Shown in pieces: positions 1-11,000 of a stretch of 62,000 bases of DNA. The notes beneath the pieces were generated by a model, which had not been told where the DNA came from, did no database searches, and saw nothing but the letters and a program-made list of their open reading frames with translations. The stretch comes from Phoronis australis (lineage: Eukaryota; Phoronida; Phoronidae), in assembly GCA_002633005.1 (NCBI GenBank), contig NMRA01000034.1, positions 345,696-407,695 of the forward strand, written 5' to 3'. The position numbers were made by a program, and so were the translations under genes. Each line of letters starts with the position of its first letter. Within the stretch, counting starts at the first letter, position 1.

Positions 1-2
1 CC

Positions 3-407
3 CCACCCTCTCAACCCCCCTACATGACCGTCACCATCTCCAATTTCAAACACCACCATTCCGCCCCTGTTACTCTTCACATCCCTTCCTCTCCGTCTCC
101 GTACTGTCCTGTTGCCCACCTCCGGACCTACCTGGCCTTGTCCCCCTGTTCGTCCGGCCCCCTTTTCCGCCTCGCCGACTCCTCCCCCGTCACACGTTCC
201 TTCTTTACCCACCAGCTCCATGCCGTTATAAACTCTGCCTCCCTTGACCACTCCTTCTACAAGTCTCACAGTTTCCGCATCGGAGCCGCCACCTCGGCCG
301 CCGCTCGTGGCCTCCCGGAGCCTGTCATCCAACGCATGGGCCGCTGGAAGTCCGACGCTGTCAAGGGATACATCCGCATGTCAGTTTTCCCCCCACCTCG
401 TCCCTAA
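3..407 (+). CDS. Tyrosine recombinase, C-terminal part (DIRS/Ngaro/Crypton-type element), cut by window start
   Basis: The reading frame is open from the left edge of the window, so the N-terminus lies outside. The visible end is the catalytic C-terminal part of a tyrosine recombinase. HSFRIGAATSAAARGL carries the HxxR box, where His and Arg activate the scissile phosphate. It is followed by the conserved QRMGRWKSDAVKGYIR segment, whose Tyr is the expected nucleophile. The protein stops about 10 residues after that tyrosine, as is usual. In animals this enzyme type is encoded by DIRS and Ngaro retroelements and by Crypton DNA elements, where it integrates circular DNA. No reverse transcriptase is visible here, so the class is not fixed. 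Coding and flanking DNA is unusually C-rich for this window. The reading of the catalytic residues is secure; the element family is inference. Confidence 0.85.
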   Translation, partial: PPSQPPYMTVTISNFKHHHSAPVTLHIPSSPSPYCPVAHLRTYLALSPCSSGPLFRLADSSPVTRSFFTHQLHAVINSASLDHSFYKSHSFRIGAATSAAARGLPEPVIQRMGRWKSDAVKGYIRMSVFPPPRP

Positions 408-1240
408 TTTCCCCCTTCCTCTTGTCTCTCCTTTCCCCAGGCCAGCCACCCGTTATCTCCCATTGGTGTCAGTATTGCCTGCACCTCCCTCGCTAGTGTC
501 CCTTTGCCTGCCCCCTCCCCATCCACTCCGTCCCCTTCGTTCCGTATCTCGTTAGTCTCATTTGTAGGTTATTTTGTATTTTATATTTTCTTCCACCCTG
601 TTAGCCATTTTGTTAGGCCTTGGCCTATATTTTGTGTTTCATTTATTCTTAACTTGTTACTCTACATTTATATCCGACTATTGTTAGCCTTATTTCTCTT
701 ATATTAGCTAATTTGTTAGCCATTTTTGATTTGCCCTTAGCTTTATTTCTTATATTTTTCTCTCATGTCCTTTTAATTTTGCGTACTGCCCTTTCTTCCT
801 CTAGCTTACCTGTTCGTGTATTGCATTTATGTTCGTTTTTTCTCCCTTGTTTTTCCTCATTTATCTATTTTCTTCCCGCCATGACACGGGGTGAGACAAC
901 ACCGGCACCTGTTCCAGCCCTGGAAATCGTACCTCCCTCTCCGGTTTGGCACCCGGAGTTAGGGTTGGGTATCCGGCTGACAGCATTTGTAAGTAGTCCT
1001 GCACCCCTTTTCTTTTCATTTCTCTCCCTTCGTGCGTCCCTGCGGATGGGCATGAGCTGTCTTACAACATCTCTGTGGCGCTTTTTATTGCCCATCTTAC
1101 CAGAGATTACCTATTATACGTTATTTACCTGTATTCATTTTATTGTACTAGTCATAATAAATGACCTTATATCGCCTACATCAGTCTCCTTTTCATATCT
1201 GGTAACGAGCTTGCGACGCACGTATCATTTACCTATTATC
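408..1240 (+). mobile_element. 3' region of the tyrosine-recombinase element
   Basis: No protein is recognised here. The stretch is strongly pyrimidine-rich up to about 870 and contains repeated TGTTAGCC-like words (around 599, 684 and 713). After 880 a GC-richer block follows (880-1000), then an AATAAA at about 1155. The continuous open frame 713-1261 is low-complexity and is probably not translated. I read the stretch as the untranslated 3' part of the element at 3-407, because it follows directly and changes character near 1240, where a Penelope-type fragment begins. The exact element end was not found. Confidence 0.4.
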
Positions 1241-1244
1241 CGGG

Positions 1245-1523
1245 ACATATGTCGATCATAAAGATTGCTCTGGTGTTCAGATCCTAGACAAGGCTGAATG
1301 CCACCCTCAGGCTCCAGTCCTCATAAAGAAAGCTATGCATATACGGTTGAACCATGCTGAGCGTTATCTCAATAGTTCATTGGTTCATTTGAGCTCCAAC
1401 TGTTTTGATTTCTGGTCTCCCCCCCGCATTATGCATTTTGACGTGTACCTGTACAGTCTCTTCTCTACCTGTGTCGCCTGTTTTGAGTCTGTGAACTGTT
1501 TCCTTGACAATGGTTTAGAGTAA
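1245..1523 (+). pseudogene. Penelope-like element fragment: C-terminal GIY-YIG endonuclease tail
   Basis: The frame reads SGVQILDKAECHPQ and then LIKKAMHIRLNHAERYLN before a stop at 1521-1523. This matches the end of the GIY-YIG nuclease of Penelope-like retroelements, where a WSxxxILDxA segment precedes a (R/L)IKEAxHIR segment. That nuclease nicks target DNA during integration. Only the last 90 or so residues are present. The reverse transcriptase and the GIY-YIG signature itself are missing upstream, where the tyrosine-recombinase element lies instead. It is a 5'-truncated copy, typical of target-primed insertion. It is separate from the Penelope-like reverse transcriptase at 10167-14214, which lacks this tail. 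Whether the two belong to the same family cannot be judged, because they do not overlap. Confidence 0.65.
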
Positions 1524-1619
1524 TAAACCGAAACGTTGGATAGATATGTAGTTATTCACTTACGCTCTAATTTTAAAGTTTGTGCTTCTGTTCTGGCCTA
1601 AATCAAACTGGAAAATTCA

Positions 1620-2055
1620 GAGATGGACTCACAATTAACTGACTTCTATGTATTTTCGATACTTCGTTTAAGCACAAAATATAAAGACAGCAACCCTAAC
1701 CGGTAAGAAAAAAGCAAGTAGACGGAAACATTAAAATAAAGTAATGAAAACATGCATGAAACATATTTAAACACAACTTTCCTTTAGGAAGTGGCCCTTT
1801 GTCAAGATCAACGCTAATTAACTTTTTAGTTTGTTTGTAATATTTAAAATGCACCAAGTTAAAACTGCTCTTCATATTGCATGCTTTAACTCTGTGCAAA
1901 TGCCATAGAAAAACAATTTGGGTGTAATAACAACCACCATTGTTAAGAAAGTAGTGCTAGCTATTACCTTTCCATTAGCTCAGATCTACATCAATACAAA
2001 GAGCGGGCTGAATTGAGATAAAAAAAGTTGTCTGGAGCTTAGGAAAGCAGCCACC
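1620..2055. repeat. Dispersed repeat, copy A (copy B at 43225-43670)
   Basis: Long stretches align in the same orientation with 43225-43670. Shared blocks include GGTAAGAAAAAA near 1701, a CTTTAGGAAGTGGCCCTTTG-like block near 1783, ACAACCACCATTGTTAAGA near 1928, a TAGCTATTACCTTTCCA block near 1960, and ACATCAATACAA near 1987. The copies differ by many substitutions and small indels. Neither copy has a convincing long coding frame, although the minus strand gives short similar translations in both. It is probably a non-autonomous transposable element or an old segmental copy. Confidence 0.7.
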
Positions 2056-3136
2056 TGTAGAACAAATGAAGTCTCAAACAACGGAGGAAGAATAAAAATT
2101 CTCATTGAATAATTTGAAATAATCTCATACACACTGAATAGTGGACTATGGCACAACCTAACTTTAGAGAACCCGTTTGATGCCTATTATTCAGTGGAGA
2201 AACTAGTTCTCAAAATGCCCCACATCTGACTGCTAACCCTGTGTCTTATCCATGTGCAACTCACAATTTTCAACCTGTTACATCTTGAGTACAAATACAA
2301 ATTTTGACATACATATTTTACAAATATTAGTCTTTATTATTTAGAAAGACAATGATGCAATACAAATAATTAAAAGCACACAACTAAATGAATGGCAAGT
2401 CATTGGGTAACGTGTTATTGAATAGGTGTAGCTTATAATTGAATGCCCTCTTACTGGCATCTCAAATAAAGTTAAACTTGTTTTTATTGAACAACATTCC
2501 TTTCCTTGTTCTGTGGATGTTGCTAAAGAGGGCTTCGAATTATGCATTCAGCAGCGATCACTCAAAACAACCAACCACCTTCCAAATGAACAACCCATCC
2601 CCTCAGAACAGATGTATTTTTATCCTAAAATATAGTTACAAATAATTTACACCAAAACAACTACAACACTGAGTACTGAGAATGGATGTTGATTGTTCTC
2701 AAATATTTACTGCTACTTGATGCAGAATATGTTAAAAAACATCAGTTGTGTTGTTGTCAACACTTTCCAACATTTGAGCAATTTGGAAATAAAGTGGCAT
2801 TTAAACTGATGCGAAAATGATAAATAAGACCAGTAGGTGACACAGAATACAACTTATCCAAGTGAAAATAAAATAAGTACTGTAATCAATTGAAAATCAA
2901 GCTTTACAATGATTGGTGAAATACCTGTAGATAAACAGTAATTATTAAAAAACATTTTGTTGATGTTTAGTATTAAGCCCTGAATTCTTAACCCAAGTCC
3001 ATTGGAGTTTGAAACATCACCATGTTCATTATGTAGTTCTTGAGTCATTTGAATCGGCAACTCTAGGTGTGCTGCCATGTTGGAGTTAGAAGCCTGATAG
3101 ATTGAAGCCAGAATTTTATGTATCTTTTAATCAATA
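2056..3136. other. AT-rich stretch with no recognised feature
   Basis: Short frames on both strands are no longer than expected by chance. I see no recognisable domain, RNA gene or inverted-repeat element. Confidence 0.5.
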
Positions 3137-3451
3137 TCATCTGTCACGTTGAATGGATGGTTGAATTCCCTCATTTGGGTCCTTACATTCTAAGTTACAT
3201 ACGGAACAGAAGAAATGTTTCAGACTTGTTTTTGGTCTATACTTTGACAGTTTAGAGGAAAGTTTATGCTTTGCAATATTCGCCAAACCAGGTTTCTTGG
3301 AATTCGACAAGTCTTGTAGTTTTTTAATTGGAAAGTGAGACATTTGAGACAAACAAGCATCTTTATCCTCAAAATTTAATGTAGAAGATGTGATGAAATG
3401 CTCTTTGAGATGGTTGCAGAATTCTTGGAGATTTTTGAAAATACAATTCAC
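3137..3451 (-). CDS. Possible zinc-finger-like exon or gene remnant
   Basis: This 104-residue open frame contains NCIFKNLQEFCNHLKEHF, which resembles the second half of a C2H2-like finger with an H-x3-H end. A later FFCSVCNLEC cluster has CxxC spacing. The first cysteine pair of the finger is not in frame, and no confident splice sites frame the block, so it may be a broken copy. Two further minus-strand frames lie upstream, at 3667-4053 (residues such as REKTKFYIPAEYYVLLAG) and 4437-4667 (HYVDYTACFNRYCLPQLLSG). They could be exons of the same gene, but I recognise no family in them. A chance frame remains possible. Confidence 0.25.
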   Translation of the reverse strand: MNCIFKNLQEFCNHLKEHFITSSTLNFEDKDACLSQMSHFPIKKLQDLSNSKKPGLANIAKHKLSSKLSKYRPKTSLKHFFCSVCNLECKDPNEGIQPSIQRDR

Positions 3452-3666
3452 TCCTTTACATCAATACATAAATCTTCGCTTCCTATGATTGGACTGAATG
3501 CGTTTGCTCAGGCTATACCCTCATTAGTAAAACAGAACGGTGTAATTCGGAAAGCATGCTTGGCACTGAATCATTACACAAAGTTTTTTTGTAAATTTTG
3601 ACTCTCATTTTGTGGATGGGTGTTTGAGATAGGAAGACAAGTAACCTTGAATATGAGGCACAGTAC

Positions 3667-4053
3667 TCATGTACAATTCATATAATTTGTTTTGTCCGTT
3701 TCCTGGTTTTTGAATGATAAAACAACATACAGATGTTTAAAAAAGTATGGTTTCCCTATAACAATAAATGACAGACAAGTGCAAGTGCACAGATGATATT
3801 TACAAATATTGTGACCAGCAAGCAGCACGTAATACTCTGCAGGGATGTAAAATTTGGTCTTTTCTCTGTTAATTTGGAGCAGCATTCCTACCAGGTCCTT
3901 ATTGGTTCTATTAGCTGGAGCATATGCAGTATATTCATGTTCGGAAATGCTAGTTTGTAACACAGAAGGACTGAAAGTAGAAAGCGTGAGTGAATTATTC
4001 TCAAAAGACAATGGATGGAAATCCATCATCTGTCCACATGTAACATTTGCCAT
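3667..4053 (-). CDS. Unrecognised open frame, possible exon
   Basis: The frame has 128 residues. The first 80 or so have ordinary amino-acid composition, and the last 45 are rich in Tyr, Phe and Lys and look like read-through of AT-rich intron. It starts with MANVTCGQMMDFHPLSF. I know no family with this sequence. Its only support is its length in AT-rich DNA and its position between two other minus-strand frames (3137-3451 and 4437-4667). It may be a chance frame. Confidence 0.2.
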   Translation of the reverse strand: MANVTCGQMMDFHPLSFENNSLTLSTFSPSVLQTSISEHEYTAYAPANRTNKDLVGMLLQINREKTKFYIPAEYYVLLAGHNICKYHLCTCTCLSFIVIGKPYFFKHLYVVLSFKNQETDKTNYMNCT

Positions 4054-4667
4054 CCTTTTCTAAAGTTTCACTCACACTCGCTTTCATGAACCGATGTAGA
4101 ATACAGTTCACGAATCAAACAGTTTGGTATCGACATGGGTTAGCAGCACAGTTGATATGCAGACATGATTGGTGCATCTCGAACGTGAAGGGAGACCATT
4201 TTCACGTGTTAGTACCAAGCAGGACTTTTGTAAAATACAGTCAACATCAAAGAGAAGCTGCAAACAAAAAGACTATTCCAAATCATTTGAACAGCAACTG
4301 GATGAAAAATACATTGTACTCACAATGTAAACACCAACAAAAATATGATGAATTGTGGAATGCAACCCACACCTTACACAGGCAAAACATCCAGGTGCTT
4401 TCCCCATCAAAACCATTTGCAATACATATTACGCAGTCATACAGGACTTTCATGTAACTCAAGGTACATGAAGAAATACCCAGACAAAAGTTGGGGAAGG
4501 CAGTATCTATTGAAACATGCTGTGTAATCCACGTAGTGTAAGTTGCCGTCTGTCAATGTCACCTTCCTAACCAGTGGCTCCGCATGGTCTGTGTTGTTCG
4601 TATGTGCTGCAGCTGCATGCCTTTTAAAATGTAGGTGAAGAAACGGACTATGCAAACTAGGACACAC

Positions 4668-7600
4668 AATCTAAGTAAAATGACACTATCGATTCAAAAC
4701 AAACACAATGTGTGAGTGGGAATACCTCAGGAAACACTAGCAAAAAGAAAAATTGCCTATCAAGAATGTGGGTGAACTGCAATGGAGATTGTGCCAAATA
4801 AGTTATTGAAGCTCTAAGCAAGGAATTGATCAGATGCATGTGGCAGTGAGCCACTAGTGCATTATATGTTATCGTACATACTTATGAATACAAAATAACT
4901 ATATCCTATCTTGAATTCACTATGAAGAAGGACATTTCAGATTAAATGAGGATTAGGATGAGCATGACATTTGTGTAAGCAGACCCAGAGCAGTCAAGTT
5001 GTACAGGGAAGGTTTTGTACAGGAAAGTCATTGTGTACACTGAGTTGTAGTTGCCACATCTACTCTTTCATTTCATCTAGGGTACACACATCAAAGTTTA
5101 TTTCAAAGTCTTCAAGAAATGTCTTGGTAGTGATTTTATTCCACTAGAGATGGAATGTGGATCTACTGTGAAATACATACTTTCCAGAATTTGAATCTGA
5201 TTTGATGTTGTGTTTCATGATCGCACTCACGTGTATATGGAATAATGCAGGTTATTAGCAAAAAGAGAACCCACACCAGATGAAGGAGTTAACTGAAAGC
5301 AAGAAGTTTAAGGATAGGCACAATATGCAGTGTAGTATACTTAAACATTAGCAGGTATTCATTCGGTCACACACAAATTTACCTGACTGTCAGCTGTAAA
5401 ATGAACGAACACTTATATGTTATTAGTCAGTATTTGCTGCATTGACCAATTATCACCAAAACACCGTACCTCTACATGACACGTACTAACAAATGCAGTG
5501 TACCTGATCGATTTAATGACAACGTGTAGGTGAAAATCGAATTTCATTATACATCTGGTTTCCTCAAAGTTCATTTCTTGTATGATACTAAATTATAAAT
5601 GTAACCAATGTTTCTATGACGAACAAATAATATTTAACAAAATTTGCAACATTGTAACTGTGAAAGCCATTAAGTATTCCAAGCTATAGCAAAAAACTAA
5701 TGATTATTTTTCCCTTTGTTATCAAAACATAAGACATAAAAGTCTCCCAAATAATACTAGAAGCATGAGTAGACTATTATGTTTTTCAATCAGCTGCTAA
5801 TGTATTCTTCACAACTCTGTCAATGTAACAGTTGCGACAACTCTCAAATATTACCTTAAAGCTCAAGCTCATATGTGTGCTCTCTCTGTTGGTAGATGAG
5901 CAACCTCATCCTGGCTCTGTACTATTATAGTATACATGTAAATATTTGTATATAGTCCCATTGTCAGAAACTATCGCTTGTCCTATTATTAAGTAGTTGT
6001 ATCTTGAACCCAAATTTAAATAAATTTTACAAACGATAGTCCACTGCTATCAAAAATTCCTGTACAATCTGTGTGTGGACTGTAAAATACTGTGGCCAAC
6101 TAAGTCATGCACAGTCATCACTGAGAGACTGCCAGTTCCTTACAAGATAAAAAAGCAGGCAATAAGTGGCCTAAATCACAATTTAGATTTTTCAACAAAC
6201 CCCAGACTTGGTAAGTGTAGGTATAGGTAAAGCATAAATTATAAATCATGGTGTGGGTAGATACAACAAAAGAGACATTAGCACAAGTGTACTTACAGAT
6301 AGAAAATACGTGTTTAGAGAATTATTTACAGAGAGGTACATATACAAGAAGATATACATGCAAAAATATACATTACTATGTATACAAGGTCAGCTGCGAA
6401 ATCTGCCTGCTTTTCTTTTGAATTGAAGTGACTATTTTAATCTAAATTTGATGTTTGATGGTATTTCAAGAGTGTAATGACTTATAACATAGATTAAATT
6501 TAATCTCTGCTTACAAGTGCCAACAGTGTTCACCACCACATTGTATAAAATGTGATTTATCTAGTTCAAATAACATGTCCACTTATCTTAAACGGGAAAG
6601 CAACCGTTTTAATGTTATTTTTTAGAAAAAAATAGGAATCACTGATAATCCTGAAAAGATATTTGTGGCATAAATCACTGTTCCCTTGGCATGAAATTGT
6701 TATCCATAGAACAATAGGAAGTGACGTGAACGGCCCAGCAAAACGTCCGCATTCACTTCCATTGTGACATCTGGGAGTCATTGTTAGACAAAAAACTATA
6801 TTAATACTGTGCATTTTGCCAGAATCCTTTTAGAACACACCTGCAGCGGTAGAACATGAAATTGTATTCTCTACTCAGTTTAAGACAATAAATGGACAAA
6901 ATTAATTTAGGCCAAGGAAACAGTCAGATTTTACCAAGCCACTTCCAAAACTCGTGCAACGTCAGCGCGAGAAGTAAAAAATATAGGAACAGCAGCCGCA
7001 TAAGCAAGTCGTACACCCGTACACGGTGACTGTTTCTGTGGCGATGTCCACATCGGGTTATCATTCATGTAAATGGCCAATGTTACCAGTGTACATCCGC
7101 ATTTATTTAACCTCATTGCTGAAAGGACCTTCAGGGTAGCCCAAAACGTCATATTTTAACAAATATTGTGGAAGCTTCTCCAAGAAAAGTGTTGTTCTTG
7201 CTTATACGTCGTTCCTGTAGCACTTCATTGACTTCTAGAGTACCACTGATGACAGCCAGGGTTTAATTGAACTATGAACACGCGCTCCGTCTAAGAAACT
7301 AACTTGTGATAGACCACTCAATTCTATGACATTGTTAGCAACTCGTTCCTTACTGAGATGAGACGTGATTTTTGGTCTTGCATAGAATTGACAATTCAAG
7401 CTTGGTGGCGGGTGATGCTTATGCTCGGTGAATACAATGACACGCGCTGATATGTCAACTTACAGAGCCTGGTCTCAAACAATTACGAAATAAAAGTTAT
7501 TTCCAAGTCCAAATGACATCTATGTCACCTAAAGTGAGAGTAATTGCGTGACGGCAAATGGTCTAAAGTTGATTTTATGACGGTGGATGTGTTGATAACC

Positions 7601-7686
7601 ACGGCAAAATAATTGACTAGGGTCGTATTTGAGGAAAGGGGGACTAATTTTCAAGAATTCTGTAGTTTTGAATCTTGTGTTGAGGC
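4668..7686. other. AT-rich stretch with no recognised gene
   Basis: I found no domain, no tRNA-like fold and no long terminal repeat. One TACATGTA octamer lies at 5933-5940. A short piece at 7468-7570 (GCCTGGTCTCAA followed by GGCAAATGGTCTAAA) resembles 36455-36580. If the lipoxygenase at 7687 were a complete gene, its first PLAT-domain exons should lie here, but I could not find them. Confidence 0.4.
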
Positions 7687-8101
7687 ATGGGGTCTCGAGA
7701 GTTTTGCCATCCATCTAAAGTCGAAGGTCCCATATCCTTGGGATTTTTAAGTATACACGACCGAGGAGGACGTCCCCTTTTGAAGGGCATGTACTCGAGC
7801 GTTATTGCCTACTTTCAGGTTGTTATTACCAACAATGAAACCAAGTGGAAAACTTCATTTCCTTTTTACGACTGGGTAGAGTCGGGTGTGACGAAAATGC
7901 CAACGGCCAAAGATGTGTTGCCTTTCCAAGAAACCAATGAAGACCTAAAAAGCCTTCGCGGTGAGGAAGTCCGCCGAAGAGAGGAAATGTATCTATCCAG
8001 CCAAGGGAACGATTCTCTGCCCGGTTTTACTGGAATTGAACAGCACGAAAACCTGCCCAGATTCGTTCAGTTTCACGATGCAAAAGCCTCACGACTTCAA
8101 G
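7687..8101 (+). pseudogene. Lipoxygenase, PLAT-to-catalytic-domain junction exon
   Basis: The frame reads ISLGFLSIHDRGGRP, like the HD-x-G strand of a PLAT/LH2 lipid-binding domain. KTSFPFYDWVESG corresponds to the end of that domain. EVRRREEMY and LPRFVQF correspond to the start of the lipoxygenase domain, where animal enzymes have R-x-x-E-L-x-x-R-x-x-x-Y and a LPRxIQF-like segment. A good acceptor (CTACTTTCAG before 7819) and donor (CAAG|GTAATG at 8101/8102) frame 7819-8101 as an exon. The in-frame part upstream of 7819 also looks PLAT-like, so the true left border is unsure. Lipoxygenases add O2 to polyunsaturated fatty acids and the PLAT domain docks them on membranes. This block has no lesion itself, but the next two do. 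Confidence 0.75.
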
Positions 8102-8838
8102 GTAATGCCATCTTACAATCTGTATGAGTGGTGCGTTACAGAAAGGTCGAGATAAGCTACCCTGGTCTATCACAGAACCTCCTTTCTGCAATAGAACTTT
8201 TAATGAATAGCAAGAACCGACGCGTGTGCTTCCTAGATTATGGATTTGTAGGATTTGAGTCCAGAATCAAGGAAGTGCCACCAAGGCGATCGTCTGACCT
8301 GTAAGCTGGCAGACGATATTTGATAGATGCTACCTGTTCATTCATGTGTCTATCAAAAACTGAACTTGTGGTTGCTTAGAATGCTACCGAAATGAGGTGA
8401 GCACTGCTCGAGATAACAGTCCTCTGTGTATATGGTGCAAAAGGTGCAATAAAGCACACACTTTTTTTACAAAACTATTGTAGTCTGTGTGTATATTACA
8501 TAACACCATGTGTTGACTTGAGCAGTGGAGTGGTTTTTTAGGCTGGGGTCGTTTTGCTCAGAAATTACACCAGGACTTGAGAAATGTATAAAAACGCTCT
8601 GTGCTGTTCTTTCAAAATTTAGGGTAACATGTCTTATGAAAAAATTACAACGGTTTGGATTTATCACTGGTTTTATATTTTAAAGTTTTAACTCACTTTT
8701 TCAAAATTTTGCACCAGCGGCTCTCTGCGTTTAATTAAAAAAGTTTTAGACGAGGATGCATGTACATGTAACTTCGTTTGGAAGACCTTCCTTGCGTTTC
8801 ACTGACAACGGAAATCTGATGATTTTCTACATATTTAG

Positions 8839-9040
8839 GATTTTCTCTTCTGAGGAGAAAGAATTTCATCAGTTTTACGTGGACAGATGGGACGACAGTA
8901 TTCGGCAACTTGTTTCTGAGTGGACCTAACCCCGTTCTGATCAGGAAATGTTCCAAACTTCCTGATAACTTCCATGTAACGGACGAAACAGTCAATGCAT
9001 CTTTGCAACCCAGTCTCACACTTATGAAGCAGAAATGCAG
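8839..9040 (+). pseudogene. Lipoxygenase, FG-x-x-FLSG-x-NP exon with a frameshift
   Basis: The later part reads TVFGNLFLSGPNPVLIRKC, then KLPDNFHVTDETV. This is the conserved lipoxygenase block W-x-x-D-x-x-FG-x-QFLNG-x-NPVLIRRC followed by LPxxFxVT. The earlier part reads better in another frame (EKEFHQFYVDRWDDS), and the two frames meet around 8895-8905. That indicates a small indel just before the FG. Splice signals are plausible at ATTTAG before 8839 and CAG|GTATTT after 9040. About 40 residues expected between this block and the exon ending at 8101 were not found. The minus-strand frame over the same bases is a shadow. Confidence 0.7.
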
Positions 9041-9545
9041 GTATTTGTCGGTGTAAAAGGGGTACCAGAGCTATCGTAAGTGGATCGATAGCTGGAACAT
9101 AGGTTCTTGAATAATTCCAGGACTGCTATTTGTCACAAATAATGCTTTCTTTGAATGCTGACTTCCCAATAAAACCGAGAGACAAAGTTACATAAAACGT
9201 TGTGCGGTACTTAACAATGCGGCTGTGGTTCGTGCACTCCGCAAAATGTTCTAATGTCAGCAAGGCTGCAACCAGTCCAGTTCATATCCGTCTGCTAAAC
9301 ACTTTGTAAAAGTTGTGGTGCAAACTAAACAGACACCTGGAAACGGCCTCGAGATCTTTGAATAATTGCTGGACGTCCACCCTCGTTTACTTCGAACTCG
9401 TGGAACTACTAAAATCTTCGTGGCTTTGGTGGTTTAAGTTTGAGTACTTATATGTATTTAGAGTGGCGCCGTGGTCTATATTTTTAGGAAAGACATGTCT
9501 ATATTCTAAACTAGGAAGATTCGGTTGGCCTTGGAAGATATAGGA

Positions 9546-9931
9546 CAGGAGAAGACGTCCGTCATTGTGCCAATGCCATGATTCTCCTCTACGTGCTCCC
9601 TTCCTGTCATCTGATGCCCACTGCCATCAAGCTGGACCAGGACAACGGACCGATATGCAACCCAGAGGACGGTCTTGGATGGACCATGGCCAAGCTGTAT
9701 GCAAAAATGCCGATTTTCAGATCCACCAAATGGGAACGCATCTTATGGGAACTCAATTCGTAGCAGAAGCGGTAGCAATAACTTTGCTTCACAACATCCC
9801 TTGTGTCCATCCTACATGTATATGCAAGCTTATTATACCGCATACTCGCCAAACAATTGCCATCAACACCGTTGGTAGGCTAAAACTGGTTGGACCAGGT
9901 GGCGTCGGAGACCAGACTCTTTCAATTGCTG
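9546..9931 (+). pseudogene. Lipoxygenase, iron-binding exon with frameshift and lost iron ligand
   Basis: One frame reads RHCANAMILLYVLPSCH, PTAIKLDQDNGP and DGLGWTMAKLYAK. A second frame continues with NADFQIHQMGTHLMGTQF, then HTRQTIAIN. Together they match the core of animal lipoxygenases (PIAIQL, W-LAK-xW, DFxxHQxxTHLLxTH, HPxxKLLxPH, TIxIN). The switch falls in an A-run at 9703-9707, where one A appears to be missing. The enzyme's non-haem iron is held by two His in H-x4-H. Here the second (codon 9754-9756) is Gln, giving THLMGTQ. The HPxxK motif also carries two extra residues at the TACATGTA at 9813-9820. The donor is G|GTATTT at 9931/9932. No exon for the C-terminal half, with the other iron ligands, is visible before or after the Penelope-type insertion. 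I infer a dead copy. Confidence 0.8.
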
Positions 9932-10166
9932 GTATTTGACGAAATGCTGACATTTTAGGTATTGCTATTTAAAATTTCAGTCACAATGAAAGCTCGTACC
10001 GCGCTATCTCGTCTTCTTTCTTTCTTATGGAACATTTGCCATTTGTTATACGAACGTCTTTGCGATTATTTTTTATTCCCTCTTAACCAACCCTAGAACG
10101 AAATTTGGTGACTAGAAAACTCGGTTGTTAAAAAGTGATTTTATACAACCATCAGTCTGTTGACAC

Positions 10167-10457
10167 GTGGTAAAAAGAGGTTATTTATCGGGTGTAGTGA
10201 TTTTAGATCGCAATGATTATGTCAATTCTTTGAATGAAATTTTGAGTGATGTATCGAAGTTTAGACGTGTCAAAGCAGATCCTACACTAACTAGAGAAGG
10301 ACAGCTGCAGAGGTTTTTACGCAAAATTAAGAATGATAGTCGTTTAGATACTGAAACGTACAACTATTTGTATCCACAAGGTTCACAGCCAGGTAGACTA
10401 TATGGCCTACCAAAAATACACAAACAGACAGAGGATTCCATCCCTCCATTTAGACCT
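10167..10457 (+). pseudogene. Penelope-like element reverse transcriptase, N-terminal part
   Basis: The frame contains SGVVILDRNDYVNSLNEIL, then NYLYPQGSQPGRLYGLPKIHK and FRPI. These match the N-terminal reverse-transcriptase region of Penelope-like retroelements (GVVIxDRxDY, GxxPGRLYGLPKIHK, LRPIxSS). The usual DKGNGVV is altered to KRGYLSGVV. The frame is broken at 10461 by a DNA transposon and resumes without loss at 13327 (IVSSVNTFSYNLAKYL). Direct reading of the junctions shows that removing the insert and one ATT copy restores the frame. The 5' end of the element was not found. It lies between a lipoxygenase pseudogene upstream and unassigned sequence downstream. Confidence 0.85.
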
Positions 10458-10460
10458 ATT
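10458..10460. repeat. Target-site duplication ATT (left copy; right copy 13327-13329)
   Basis: The Ile codon ATT of the Penelope-like frame appears on both sides of the inserted element, at 10458-10460 and 13327-13329. With one copy removed the frame reads FRPI then VSSVNTF, as expected for the protein family. This fixes the insertion borders. Confidence 0.8.
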
Positions 10461-10844
10461 CAGCCGATTTCATAAAGGTGGTTTAAAGTTAAACCTGGTT
10501 TAAACTGGACTTAGACCAGGTTTAAAAATAATCTGCATTTCATAAAGGTGGTTTAACTTTTAGACCAGTGGTCTAATAAAACCTGGTTTAACTCCAGTTT
10601 AGACCTGGTCTAAGTTAGTTTTCATTTCACCAATGAGGTATATATTCTTTAGACCTGTATTAAGATCTTAAACCATGTTTAACTTTAGACTTGGTGAGAC
10701 CCAGGTTTAACTGTTAAATATGTCAGACTTGCATGGTATGGGTACAACTGAATGATGCTGCGGAGTGCATTTGCGACGCAGTTTTAGAGCGAAAATGGAC
10801 TATTTTCAATATTCAGTTTTATTGTGACACAAGATCAAACGTAG

Positions 10845-11000
10845 CAGGGGCGGATCCGGGATTTTTAAAGGGGGGGACGGTCAAGGACTTTTTGAAAGAG
10901 AGGCCAAGTCAACAATTTGAAAATTATAGATTTGATATCACTAAAATAATGGGAAAAAAGGGGACTCCGGACCCCTTGACCCCCGTGGATCCGCCTATGC
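10845..11000. mobile_element. MITE-like element, about 156 bp
   Basis: The imperfect inverted ends are CAGGGGCGGATCC on the left and GGATCCGCCTATGC on the right. GTAG flanks both sides (10841-10844 and 11001-11004) as a possible 4-bp target duplication. It lies within the subterminal part of the larger transposon. There is no coding capacity. Confidence 0.5.

Noticed and set aside
713-1261. 182-residue plus-strand open frame after the tyrosine recombinase
   Set aside because: Pyrimidine-rich low-complexity DNA gives Leu/Ser/Phe-rich translation without any domain; it crosses from the retroelement tail into the Penelope-type fragment.
8735-9019. 94-residue minus-strand open frame
   Set aside because: It is antisense to the lipoxygenase exon, whose plus-strand motifs are clear.
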